From assembly GCA_035526665.1 (NCBI GenBank), contig DATLBY010000292.1, positions 1 through 6,187 on the forward strand: a stretch of 6,187 nt of DNA. Reading direction: 5' to 3'. Under the pieces are notes generated by a model. It was given only the letters and a program-made list of their open reading frames with translations. It did not search any database and was not told the origin of the DNA. The translations under genes and the position numbers were made by a program. The DNA is from DATLBY01 sp035526665. Lineage in GTDB: Bacteria; Acidobacteriota; Terriglobia; Bryobacterales; Bryobacteraceae. Of this stretch, positions 1 through 5,933 are shown piece after piece (within the stretch, counting starts at the first letter, position 1; every line of letters begins with the position of its first letter).

Positions 1-164
1 AAGGAGACATTGTTGACCAGCCGTTGTTTGCCGGGCGGCGACATTCCGGGTGTCCAGGCATGCACCAGGAAAACTACGCTGATGGCAAACACCAGGACGA
101 AGGGACTGATGAACAGTCCAAGATAGAGATGCAGATCGCGGATAAAAATGTAAAAACGTTTCAT
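1..164 (-). CDS. PepSY-associated transmembrane protein, N-terminal part (partial)
   Basis: The minus strand opens with ATG at 164 and stays open to the left edge, giving 54 codons. The product starts MKRFYIFIRDLHLYLGLF and continues with a hydrophobic helix over about residues 13-36, ending in LVHAW. An arginine/aspartate-led 'R-D-L-H-x-Y-x-G-L' segment leading into the first membrane helix is typical of PepSY-associated transmembrane proteins, which sit in the inner membrane and are often linked to metal or redox functions. After the helix the chain becomes polar (PGMSPPGKQR), as expected for the start of an external loop. The gene begins 10 nt after the stop of the Rid-family gene on the same strand, so it is probably the last visible gene of the operon. 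I see no clear Shine-Dalgarno sequence, which suggests coupling to upstream translation. Only the N-terminus is visible, so the family call rests on one segment. Confidence 0.6.
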   Translation of the reverse strand, partial: MKRFYIFIRDLHLYLGLFISPFVLVFAISVVFLVHAWTPGMSPPGKQRLVNNVS

Positions 165-174
165 TATGGGTTGG

Positions 175-576
175 CTATGATGGCGGTTCAGTTCCGAGGA
201 TGGCTTCGGCTTCGATTTCCACCAGCATCGCCGGGTCGATCAGACGTGACACCTGTACCATGCTCGTGGCGGGCCGGATGGCGCCGAAGAATTCGCCGTG
301 GGCGCGCCCGATGGCCTCCCATTGGCCGATGTCGATCACGTAAATTCGAGTCCGCACCACATCACTGAGAGATGCACCAGCTCTTCGCAGTGCGGTCTCG
401 ATATTGCGGATCGTCTGCACCGCCTGCGCGTAAGGATCATCTTCCCCAATCAGCTTACCGTGCTCGCCGGTTGCGGTCGTGCCCGACACATAGATCATGT
501 TGCCGCAGCGTACGGCACGCGAATAGCCGACCAGCGATTCCCAAACCGTTCCCGTGGTGATGTTCTGACGGCTCAC
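175..576 (-). CDS. Rid-family (YjgF/YER057c/UK114) protein lacking the RidA arginine
   Basis: This 133-residue protein has the length and layout of the Rid family, small trimeric cytoplasmic proteins whose RidA branch hydrolyses reactive enamine/imine intermediates from PLP enzymes. Landmarks are the GYSRAVRCGN segment (17-26), YVSGTT (29-34), the AQAVQTIRNIETALRRAG helix (50-67), VVRTRIYVID (73-82) and the C-terminal RPATSMVQVSRL...EIEAEAI (101-126). In E. coli RidA the matching 'PARS' carries the catalytic Arg105. Here it reads PATS, with Thr104 in that place. Proteins of this type fall in the Rid subgroups that are not expected to have imine deaminase activity, so I give no ridA symbol. 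The start is GTG at 576, whose first bases overlap the TGA stop of the ceramidase-like gene (GTGA), so translation is probably coupled. Family assignment is firm; function is unknown. Confidence 0.9.
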   Translation of the reverse strand: MSRQNITTGTVWESLVGYSRAVRCGNMIYVSGTTATGEHGKLIGEDDPYAQAVQTIRNIETALRRAGASLSDVVRTRIYVIDIGQWEAIGRAHGEFFGAIRPATSMVQVSRLIDPAMLVEIEAEAILGTEPPS

Positions 577-1919
577 GGAATACCGACCCGCTTTGTCACC
601 TGATGAATGGTGGTGAAGATCGTCTCCTCCACTTCGGGAGCGTAGGGCCCGGGCAAGCCGTAGTAGATCATGCTGTCGACGGCTTCGTAGCCGCCCTCTT
701 TCAGTACCCGGACAGAAGGGATGTAACTCATCACGTCATTTGAATAGCCGGCGAAGATCAGCCGCTGCTTGGGAAATTCGCGTTTGGCGCGCAGATCGTA
801 ATCGACCACGACTTCCCCGCCCAGCGCCAGCACGAGGAAATCCTTGCCGAGGCGGAGGGCCTGCACTGGATAAGGCACGCTGCGAAGGGGGCGGCGCTCG
901 TCGTAGGCACGAAGCATTTCCCCGGCAAGCTTGGCCTTTATCCGGTTAGCGTCGCTTTTCATCCGCTCGAACTGCTCGCGGGTGTGGGAAGCAAGCGCAA
1001 GTTCGGTGACGGCAAAAGCGGTCCGGATCGGACCGCCTACCGGCGCCTGTTTGGCTGCGAGCACACGGACGACCTCGTCGGCGAGAGCCTGGCCATGCGC
1101 CTGCACGTCCTCCAGCTTTCCCCTGGGCTTCGGATTCTGGTCGGCGCCGGCCAGCATCAGGAACATGGCAGAGGCGCCTGGAATCGCTTTTTCGATCTCC
1201 TGCTGTGCGGCTCCGGCATAGTCGCCGCTGACCCGGTAGAAGTCGCCTCCGAGGGTTGTGTTGTGACAGGCGTAGCCAAACAGCACAGCTTTGACGGCTC
1301 CGTTCGTCTTGGCGATCTTCAACACGGGAACGGTATGGTCGACCGGCCCGTCAGGGTTTATGCCGATGACGACTCCCTTGGGGGTGGCCTGGCGGCGGTT
1401 GATGGCGAAGCCTGCCTTTCCTGCGCCATACGTCATTTTGGCCGGCTCCAGATCGCCCAGAGCCGCGCCCACGGCGGACACCAAGTCGTCTGTCAGCTTT
1501 TGCGCGTATTGCTGGATCACTTGCTCCTCTTCGGGAGAAAGCATGAACATGGTTATTAAGTTCGGGCGTACGATGGGCCCGGCGTGCGTGTGCGAGGAGT
1601 TCAGCAGCAGTTGGCTTCGCTCCAGTCCATGCTGCTTCAGTACCCGGGCCGCGACGACGTCGGAGAGGGACCGCGGCAGCCCGATCAGGTCGGTTGTGAC
1701 GATGACCACGCGTCCTTTTTTGCCGTCGTCGAGCGCCAGGCCTTTGGCCCAGAGGTCCTGCTGCACGCCTTCCGACGCGTGCGTGCGGTTGGCATAGCCG
1801 GAGAGCCGGATGGCCGCCTCCGGCGTAATTTTGACGCGCGACACCCCTGCCCGGAAGCCGGCGGCAAACAGGTGGTGGGCAAGTAAGGAGGACAGTAACA
1901 GAAGGTGAATGGTCCGCAT
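573..1919 (-). CDS. Exported neutral/alkaline ceramidase-like metallohydrolase
   Basis: This 448-residue protein resembles the N-terminal catalytic domain of neutral/alkaline non-lysosomal ceramidases, zinc hydrolases that cleave the amide bond of ceramide. Numbered from ATG 1919, residues 1-20 form a signal peptide (MRTIHLLLL, hydrophobic core, LFA/A cleavage region), so the protein is exported. Candidate zinc ligands are present: the SHTHAGP motif (His110, His112), GYACHNTT (His219), GGEVVVDY (Glu369) and a tyrosine in the GYSNDVMSY segment (392-399). Where classical ceramidases have G-D-V-S-P-N with the active-site serine, this one has AGADQNPKPRG (about 258-268), a variant I associate with distant bacterial homologues, so ceramide may not be its substrate. 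It also lacks the C-terminal domain of the roughly 650-residue enzymes. Alternative starts in the same frame are ATG 1943, two bases after the pyrE stop, and GTG 1985. I chose 1919 because it gives the most typical signal peptide, though its ribosome site is weak. Confidence 0.85.
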   Translation of the reverse strand: MRTIHLLLLSSLLAHHLFAAGFRAGVSRVKITPEAAIRLSGYANRTHASEGVQQDLWAKGLALDDGKKGRVVIVTTDLIGLPRSLSDVVAARVLKQHGLERSQLLLNSSHTHAGPIVRPNLITMFMLSPEEEQVIQQYAQKLTDDLVSAVGAALGDLEPAKMTYGAGKAGFAINRRQATPKGVVIGINPDGPVDHTVPVLKIAKTNGAVKAVLFGYACHNTTLGGDFYRVSGDYAGAAQQEIEKAIPGASAMFLMLAGADQNPKPRGKLEDVQAHGQALADEVVRVLAAKQAPVGGPIRTAFAVTELALASHTREQFERMKSDANRIKAKLAGEMLRAYDERRPLRSVPYPVQALRLGKDFLVLALGGEVVVDYDLRAKREFPKQRLIFAGYSNDVMSYIPSVRVLKEGGYEAVDSMIYYGLPGPYAPEVEETIFTTIHQVTKRVGIP

Positions 1920-1945
1920 TTTTCCAGGATTGAAACAACGCATCG

Positions 1946-2560
1946 TTAAACCCACACCTGCTCCACAGGTATACCGCGACGGCACAGATCGCAGGTAGCC
2001 TCGCCGGTGTAGTAAACAGCATCCAGCTTAGCCAGATAAAAGAACGGAATCTCCTGAAACGCGGGAGTACGGGGAGTGGGCTCGTAGATCATGACCGCGA
2101 GTCCGACGACCTCCGCGCCGTTGTCCTCCACGAGCTTTTTCAGTTCCATCAACTTGCGGCCGGTGCGGAGGATGTCATCCACCAACAACACCTTTTCGCC
2201 GGGTTGCTGCTGTAAATATTGGCGAAATTTCATCGGCTGACTGGAATCTTCGCGCTCGCTCCAATACACCTGATGCGCGCGCAGCGCCTCACAAACTCCG
2301 TAGGCAACAGGGAGCCCGCCGGTAGCCGGCGCCACGATGGAGAGCTCAGGGATCATGGCGCGTATTTCCGGATTGGTGCGAACCTGACGGCTGAGCCCCA
2401 CGCTGAGGGTCTTGGCGTATTGGTAATATCGCATCGCCAGCGCCACCTGCAGATACTGATTTGAATGAAGGCCGTTGGGATAGGAGAAATGACCGCTGCG
2501 CAAAGCTCCGGATTGACGGAGCAGATTTTCCACCTCGTCGTGGGTGGGGAGAAGGTGCAT
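1946..2560 (-). CDS. pyrE: Orotate phosphoribosyltransferase, Thermus type
   Basis: The 204-residue product makes orotidine 5'-monophosphate from orotate and PRPP, the fifth step of pyrimidine synthesis, in the cytoplasm. The type I phosphoribosyltransferase PRPP motif is clear at VLLVDDILRTG (124-134), with the acidic pair Asp128-Asp129. The N-terminal GHFSYPNGLHSNQYLQ segment (23-38) matches the orotate-enzyme 'GHF..SG.HS..Y' signature. A flexible-loop segment with WSERED lies at 100-105. The C-terminal CDLCRRGIPVE (190-200) is characteristic of the Thermus-type PyrE subfamily rather than the E. coli type. ATG 2560 follows the TAG stop of the sugar transferase by one base. A good Shine-Dalgarno AAAGGAG lies at 2570-2576, inside the end of that upstream gene. 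The pairing with a UDP-sugar-using transferase is unusual but metabolically sensible. No other pyr gene is in view. Confidence 0.93.
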   Translation of the reverse strand: MHLLPTHDEVENLLRQSGALRSGHFSYPNGLHSNQYLQVALAMRYYQYAKTLSVGLSRQVRTNPEIRAMIPELSIVAPATGGLPVAYGVCEALRAHQVYWSEREDSSQPMKFRQYLQQQPGEKVLLVDDILRTGRKLMELKKLVEDNGAEVVGLAVMIYEPTPRTPAFQEIPFFYLAKLDAVYYTGEATCDLCRRGIPVEQVWV

Positions 2561-2561
2561 T

Positions 2562-3977
2562 CTAGTGGGCTCCTTTGCCGAGCAGCACGTTGGGGATAGT
2601 CCGGAGTATGATCTTCCAGTCGAGCACCAGGGACCAGCTATCGATATATTGCATGTCGAGCTTCATCCAGGTTTCAAAATCGAGGTTGTCGCGGCCGGAA
2701 ACCGCCCACAGGCAGGTTAGTCCGGGCCGCATGCGAAGACGCCTGCGCTGCCAGCGTTTGTAATTCTCCACCTCTTCGGGGACAGCGGGGCGCGGCCCAA
2801 CGATCGACATGTCCCCCTTAATCACATTCCAGAGTTGCGGCCATTCATCGATGGAAAACTTCCGGATGTAGCGGCCGATCCGGGTGAGCCGGGGATCGCG
2901 CGGGATTTTGAAGGCCGTTTCCTTCTGGTTCAGGTGTTGGAGCTGCGCCTTGAGCTCCTCGGCATTGTGACACATGGACCGGAATTTATAGAACACAAAC
3001 CGGCGGCCGTTCAAGCCGCAACGGACCTGGCGAAAAATGGCAGGCCCGGGTGAGGTTACTCGTATGATCAGCGCAATTCCCAGCATCAACGGAAGCAGGA
3101 ATATGAGAGCCGCGATGGCCAGAAGAACGTCAATGACGCGTTTCAGAAACAGCCGAATCTCGTCATGGGGAGCCGCGGAGAAGGTGAGCAAGGGAGCGGT
3201 TCCCAACCTCTCCAGATACATGTCGCTATTCACGTGCGGAAAAAAATCGACCGCGACGCGCGTGCGCACGCCCTCCTCATCACACAGCAGGAAAACCTCT
3301 TCCAGCTCAGAGAGGCGCTTGCTATCGACCGCGAAGATGATCTCATCGATTACTTGGCGCGCGAGAATTCCGGTGAGCGATGACATGGGGAAAACATCGT
3401 AGCGGTTCTCCAGCTTTACAAAGGGAACGTGATGACGGGCCTCATCCGAGAGGAAGCCGACCAGACGAATGCCGTACTTGGAAGATTGCTCGAGCGTGCG
3501 CCCCAAATTGCGGGCCCGCTCACTAAGACCCACAACCATTACATAATGTGGAGCGCCGAACTCGCGGCGGATAACGCCCACCAGACTTCCGGCTTTCCAG
3601 CGAAACAGGCAGAGGAGGACCCAGCTGTAGGACGCCAACAGAATGACGAAGGAACGGCTGAGGTCGAGCCGCAGCACGAATTCCAACAGCACCAGGCTGA
3701 TGGCGCCGATGGTGCACTGGCGGAAGCTGTCGCGGAGCATAATCCGCGGATTGCCAGCATCCAGACGGTCGTAGACGTCGAGCCAATATCCAGTAAGCAG
3801 CCAGGTGAGGATGGAGGCCCCCAGCAGCAGCGCCTTTTCGGCGACCGGAATGTAAAAGTCGTTTTCAAAGGGAAGCAGGCTGCGGGTCTGATAAGCGGCC
3901 TCGAAGGCGATGGCCGTTAGAACCAGGTCCGACAGGCCGAACAGTAGCCGGGCTTTGCGGTGATGGCGGCTGAACAC
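2562..3977 (-). CDS. Polyisoprenyl-phosphate hexose-1-phosphate transferase (exopolysaccharide initiation)
   Basis: This 471-residue inner-membrane enzyme should move a hexose 1-phosphate from a UDP-sugar onto undecaprenyl phosphate, releasing UMP and starting a polysaccharide or glycan repeat unit. Four hydrophobic helices occupy roughly 12-30, 45-67, 86-104 and 107-127. A Rossmann-like domain with YVMVVGLSERARNLG follows (145-159). A further membrane helix spans about 278-306, then the bacterial sugar transferase domain with KFRSM (331-335), DPRLTRIGRYIRK (361-373), the catalytic Asp377-Glu378 in SIDEWPQLWN, GDMSIVGPRP (388-397) and PGLTCLWAVSGR (418-429). This full architecture is that of the WbaP/WcaJ/PssY family; the sugar cannot be told from sequence, so no symbol is given. 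The start is GTG 3977: an in-frame TGA four codons upstream and no ATG or GTG nearby leave little choice. No Shine-Dalgarno sequence precedes it. It is the first gene of the minus-strand operon. Confidence 0.93.
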   Translation of the reverse strand: MFSRHHRKARLLFGLSDLVLTAIAFEAAYQTRSLLPFENDFYIPVAEKALLLGASILTWLLTGYWLDVYDRLDAGNPRIMLRDSFRQCTIGAISLVLLEFVLRLDLSRSFVILLASYSWVLLCLFRWKAGSLVGVIRREFGAPHYVMVVGLSERARNLGRTLEQSSKYGIRLVGFLSDEARHHVPFVKLENRYDVFPMSSLTGILARQVIDEIIFAVDSKRLSELEEVFLLCDEEGVRTRVAVDFFPHVNSDMYLERLGTAPLLTFSAAPHDEIRLFLKRVIDVLLAIAALIFLLPLMLGIALIIRVTSPGPAIFRQVRCGLNGRRFVFYKFRSMCHNAEELKAQLQHLNQKETAFKIPRDPRLTRIGRYIRKFSIDEWPQLWNVIKGDMSIVGPRPAVPEEVENYKRWQRRRLRMRPGLTCLWAVSGRDNLDFETWMKLDMQYIDSWSLVLDWKIILRTIPNVLLGKGAH

Positions 3978-4039
3978 GTTTGCAGATCAGTTTACCAAGC
4001 AGCGTCGTGCCTGGCGCGTGGGCAGCAGCCGGATTCAGT

Positions 4040-4062
4040 AAAAAATGCTCTCGGGAACGAGA
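4040..4062 (-). terminator. Possible weak hairpin plus U-tract in the leader of the minus-strand operon
   Basis: Read on the minus strand, TCTCG-TTCC-CGAGA forms a 5-bp stem with a 4-base loop (4049-4062). GCA and six T residues follow (4040-4048). This has the shape of an intrinsic terminator or attenuator about 60 nt upstream of the GTG start of the sugar transferase. The stem is short, so it may well be chance. If a minus-strand promoter lies to its right, it would sit in the operon leader. Confidence 0.22.
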
Positions 4063-4134
4063 AACGGCAACTCCTAACATATTGATTATTCTGCAGGGAA
4101 GTGGCTGGCATCTCAATTGCTGACTCCTAAACTG

Positions 4135-4142
4135 TGAGGAGG
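4135..4142 (+). promoter_or_regulatory. Strong Shine-Dalgarno sequence of the 27-codon ORF
   Basis: GAGGAGGG lies 8 bases before ATG 4151, the best ribosome binding site in the window. Together with the complete short frame behind it, this is the main reason to treat the micro-ORF as a real gene. I did not find a convincing sigma-70 promoter for it. CTGGCA-N17-TAAACT (4105-4133) has the right spacing, but its start site would fall inside the Shine-Dalgarno sequence. Confidence 0.6.
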
Positions 4143-4150
4143 GTACAACG

Positions 4151-4234
4151 ATGAAATATATGGTTGCCTGGGGCCTTGGAGTGCCGACCAGCCTGATTGT
4201 TCTTTGGTTTGTCTTGAGTCACGCGGGCTGCTAA
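4151..4234 (+). CDS. Small hydrophobic single-helix peptide, 27 residues
   Basis: ATG 4151 to TAA 4234 encodes 27 residues: MKYMVAWGLGVPTSL followed by IVLWFVLSHAGC. After a Met-Lys start, residues about 5-22 form one membrane-length hydrophobic helix containing a Gly-Val-Pro kink, followed by a short polar tail that ends in cysteine. That is the form of a small inner-membrane protein. Support comes from the GAGGAGGG ribosome site 8 bases upstream and from a strong terminator that starts 31 bases after the stop, so the ORF looks like a complete monocistronic unit. I do not recognise the family and cannot assign a function. An alternative is a leader peptide for dnaB downstream, but I see no alternative antiterminator pairing. 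Its size puts it below the usual gene-calling cutoff. Confidence 0.6.
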   Translation: MKYMVAWGLGVPTSLIVLWFVLSHAGC

Positions 4235-4265
4235 TCCGCGGAGTTTCGAATTTTCCTTCATCCCC

Positions 4266-4303
4266 ACGCCGGAGTCTTCAATGGCTCCGGCGTCTGTTTT
4301 TTT
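4266..4303 (+). terminator. Strong intrinsic (rho-independent) terminator
   Basis: ACGCCGGAG (4266-4274) pairs perfectly with CTCCGGCGT (4285-4293). A further C-G and T-G pair inside make an 11-bp GC-rich stem with loop TTCAAT. A run of seven T follows at 4297-4303. The T-run is only on the right side, so it stops plus-strand transcription. It ends the micro-gene transcript and implies that dnaB has its own promoter between 4304 and 4525. Confidence 0.88.
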
Positions 4304-4346
4304 AGTCGGCCCAAGTTGCGATAAGACAGAGAGGTGAGGAATTGTT

Positions 4347-4355
4347 TGTGGAAAA
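4347..4355 (-). promoter_or_regulatory. DnaA-box-like 9-mer
   Basis: On the minus strand this reads TTTTCCACA, which fits the relaxed DnaA box consensus TTWTNCACA. It lies about 170 bases upstream of the dnaB ATG and faces the pair of similar boxes at 4427-4448. A single match could be chance; the cluster makes it more credible. Confidence 0.4.
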
Positions 4356-4426
4356 CCTCGCGGTTTTGGGAATCCAGGCCGCAAGCCCTTTGCTTGCCAT
4401 ATCTTCCCATAGACTAGTTTTCCGAA

Positions 4427-4448
4427 TTCTCCACAGGCTTTTTCCACA
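4427..4448 (+). promoter_or_regulatory. Pair of direct DnaA-box-like 9-mers upstream of dnaB
   Basis: TTCTCCACA (4427-4435, one mismatch to TTATCCACA) and TTTTCCACA (4440-4448, fits TTWTNCACA) are direct repeats 13 bases apart. They lie 78-99 bases before the dnaB start. A possible but weak promoter, TTGCCA (4394-4399) with TAGTTT (4415-4420), sits just upstream, so DnaA bound here could act on dnaB transcription. I see no strongly AT-rich unwinding element and no larger box array, so this is more likely a regulatory site than an origin. Confidence 0.42.
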
Positions 4449-4455
4449 GCGTAGG

Positions 4456-4476
4456 TTCCGCATTCCATGGGCGGAA
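4456..4476. repeat. Short inverted repeat in the dnaB leader
   Basis: TTCCGC (4456-4461) and GCGGAA (4471-4476) are perfect inverted copies separated by nine bases that contain the palindrome CCATGG. It lies between the DnaA-box pair and the dnaB start. It could be a small operator or an RNA hairpin in the dnaB leader; the arms are short enough for chance. Confidence 0.3.
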
Positions 4477-4525
4477 TTTGAGCTTGCGGAGAGGGCCGGG
4501 CAACGGTATCTTAGAGCGTCCCTTC

Positions 4526-5893
4526 ATGGCTAGCCAGGAAATCGCCCTAGAGCGGGGTCTGCCCGCAAATACCGATGCCGAACGTTTCGTGCTCGGCGCA
4601 ATCCTCACCGACGACACCTACTTTATTCAAGTTGCCGGATCAATCGACCCCGACGATTTCAGCCTGCAAAAAAATCAGCGTATCTATACGCGGATGTGTG
4701 AGCTGAATGCACGAGGCGAACGGATCGACCGCGTGACGGTGGCTAACGAGCTGATGAAACATAATCAGCTGGAGGCGTGCGATGGGTTGAGCTACCTGGT
4801 TTCTCTGGACGACGGTCTGCCGCAGATTTTCAGTCTGGACAGCTATATCCGGATCGTAAAAGATAAGTCGGTTCTGCGGCGCATCATTTTCACATCTCAG
4901 AAGTTGATCGACCGCTGTTTCCTGGGGGAAGACGAGCCCGACCAGCTGCTGGCGCACGCCGAGGAGAGTCTGCTGAAGCTGGGGGAAACGCGGGCCAAGG
5001 ATGCGCTCGCGAACCCCCGCCAGATCATTGAAGAGTTTCAGGGGGGATTGAATGTCTTCCTGGATCCCAGCAAGCGCATCAAGGGGCTCAGCACTGGGTT
5101 CGTTAAATTCGACGAGATGACGGCGGGCCTGCACGAAGGCGAGCTGTTCATTCTGGCGGCGCGTCCCTCGATGGGAAAGACGGCGCTGGCGCTGAATATC
5201 GCCCAACATGTGACCACCAACGCGACCGATCCAAAAACAGTGGCGGTGTTCTCGCTCGAAATGTCGAAGGAATCGCTGCTTACCAGAATGATCTGCGCGG
5301 GTGCGCGGGTGGATCAGCAGAAATTCCGCGCGGGCTACCTGAATGCGGACGAGCGCCGCAGGCTGCAGATGTCCGCCATGCAGCTGGTGGAAGCGCCGCT
5401 CTATATAGACGACTCGCCGGGCGCGAATCTGATGGATATTCACGCGAAGCTGCGCCGCCTGCAGAACGAGCAGGGACTCGGGCTGGTGATCATCGACTAT
5501 CTGCAGCTGATGAGCAGCCGCGGCCGTTCGGAGAATCGAAATCAGGAAGTGAGCGCTCTCTCGCGCGGATTGAAGCTGCTTTCGAAAGAGATGAAGGTAC
5601 CCTTTCTGGTGCTCTCGCAGTTGAGCCGCGCGCCGGAGACGCGGCCGGGCGACCACGTACCGCAGATGAGCGATCTTCGCGAATCGGGATCGATTGAGCA
5701 GGACGCCGATCTAGTGGGGTTCATCTACCGGGAAGAAGTTTATAAACCGGATCGGGAAGATTTGAGAGGTATGGCGAATCTGATTCTCGCTAAACAGCGC
5801 AACGGACCCATCGGAAAAATAAACCTGGTGTTCTTGAAGGAATTCACGAAATTCGAGAATCGGACGAACGATATCGGCGACGAAGTGGAGTAA
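4526..5893 (+). CDS. dnaB: Replicative DNA helicase DnaB
   Basis: The 455-residue product is the hexameric helicase that unwinds DNA at the replication fork, of normal length for the family. Numbered from ATG 4526, the N-terminal primase-interacting domain covers about 12-110 (TDAERFVLGAIL near the start), then a linker to about 180 and the RecA-like motor. Seen in the motor are Walker A ARPSMGKT (212-219, Lys218 and Thr219), SLEMSKE with Glu245, Walker B LVIIDYLQL (320-328, Asp324), SQLSRAPE (364-371), DLRESGSIEQDADL (383-396) and the arginine-finger segment KQRNGP (423-428). There is no intein, although DnaB is a common intein host. The frame stays open upstream to TTG 4478, but the homologous region begins just after ATG 4526, which I prefer. 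The ribosome site is weak; a purine-rich GGAGAGGG at 4488-4495 is too far upstream to serve this ATG. Confidence 0.97.
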   Translation: MASQEIALERGLPANTDAERFVLGAILTDDTYFIQVAGSIDPDDFSLQKNQRIYTRMCELNARGERIDRVTVANELMKHNQLEACDGLSYLVSLDDGLPQIFSLDSYIRIVKDKSVLRRIIFTSQKLIDRCFLGEDEPDQLLAHAEESLLKLGETRAKDALANPRQIIEEFQGGLNVFLDPSKRIKGLSTGFVKFDEMTAGLHEGELFILAARPSMGKTALALNIAQHVTTNATDPKTVAVFSLEMSKESLLTRMICAGARVDQQKFRAGYLNADERRRLQMSAMQLVEAPLYIDDSPGANLMDIHAKLRRLQNEQGLGLVIIDYLQLMSSRGRSENRNQEVSALSRGLKLLSKEMKVPFLVLSQLSRAPETRPGDHVPQMSDLRESGSIEQDADLVGFIYREEVYKPDREDLRGMANLILAKQRNGPIGKINLVFLKEFTKFENRTNDIGDEVE

Positions 5894-5933
5894 ACTCCCA
5901 CACGGCTTGCGCCTCAACTTACGAGAGAGTACG

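Noticed and set aside
24..368. A 114-codon plus-strand open frame at the left edge
   Set aside because: It is antisense to the PepSY-type and Rid-family genes and has an arginine-rich, domain-free product.
984..1559. A 191-codon plus-strand open frame
   Set aside because: It is antisense to the ceramidase-like gene, whose motifs and signal peptide are convincing; its own product has no family features.
3865..4116. An 83-codon minus-strand frame overlapping the start of the sugar transferase in another frame
   Set aside because: No domain, low-complexity Pro/Arg-rich end, and its 3' half overlaps the first membrane helix of a well-supported gene.
4127..4468. A 113-codon minus-strand frame across the intergenic region
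   Set aside because: It runs through the terminator, the DnaA-like boxes and the antisense of the micro-ORF, and its product has no recognisable feature.
4304..4525. Chromosomal replication origin next to dnaB
   Set aside because: Only three box-like 9-mers, no AT-rich unwinding stretch, and no dnaA or dnaN in view; a regulatory cluster is the simpler reading.
5159..5190. Possible intein at the DnaB Walker A site
   Set aside because: The motif and its flanks are contiguous and the protein has normal length, so no insertion is present.
4640..5656. A 338-codon open frame on the minus strand inside dnaB
   Set aside because: It lies wholly antisense to a clear dnaB gene, is rich in Arg, Gln, His and Leu as antisense frames of GC-rich genes are, and shows no recognisable domain.
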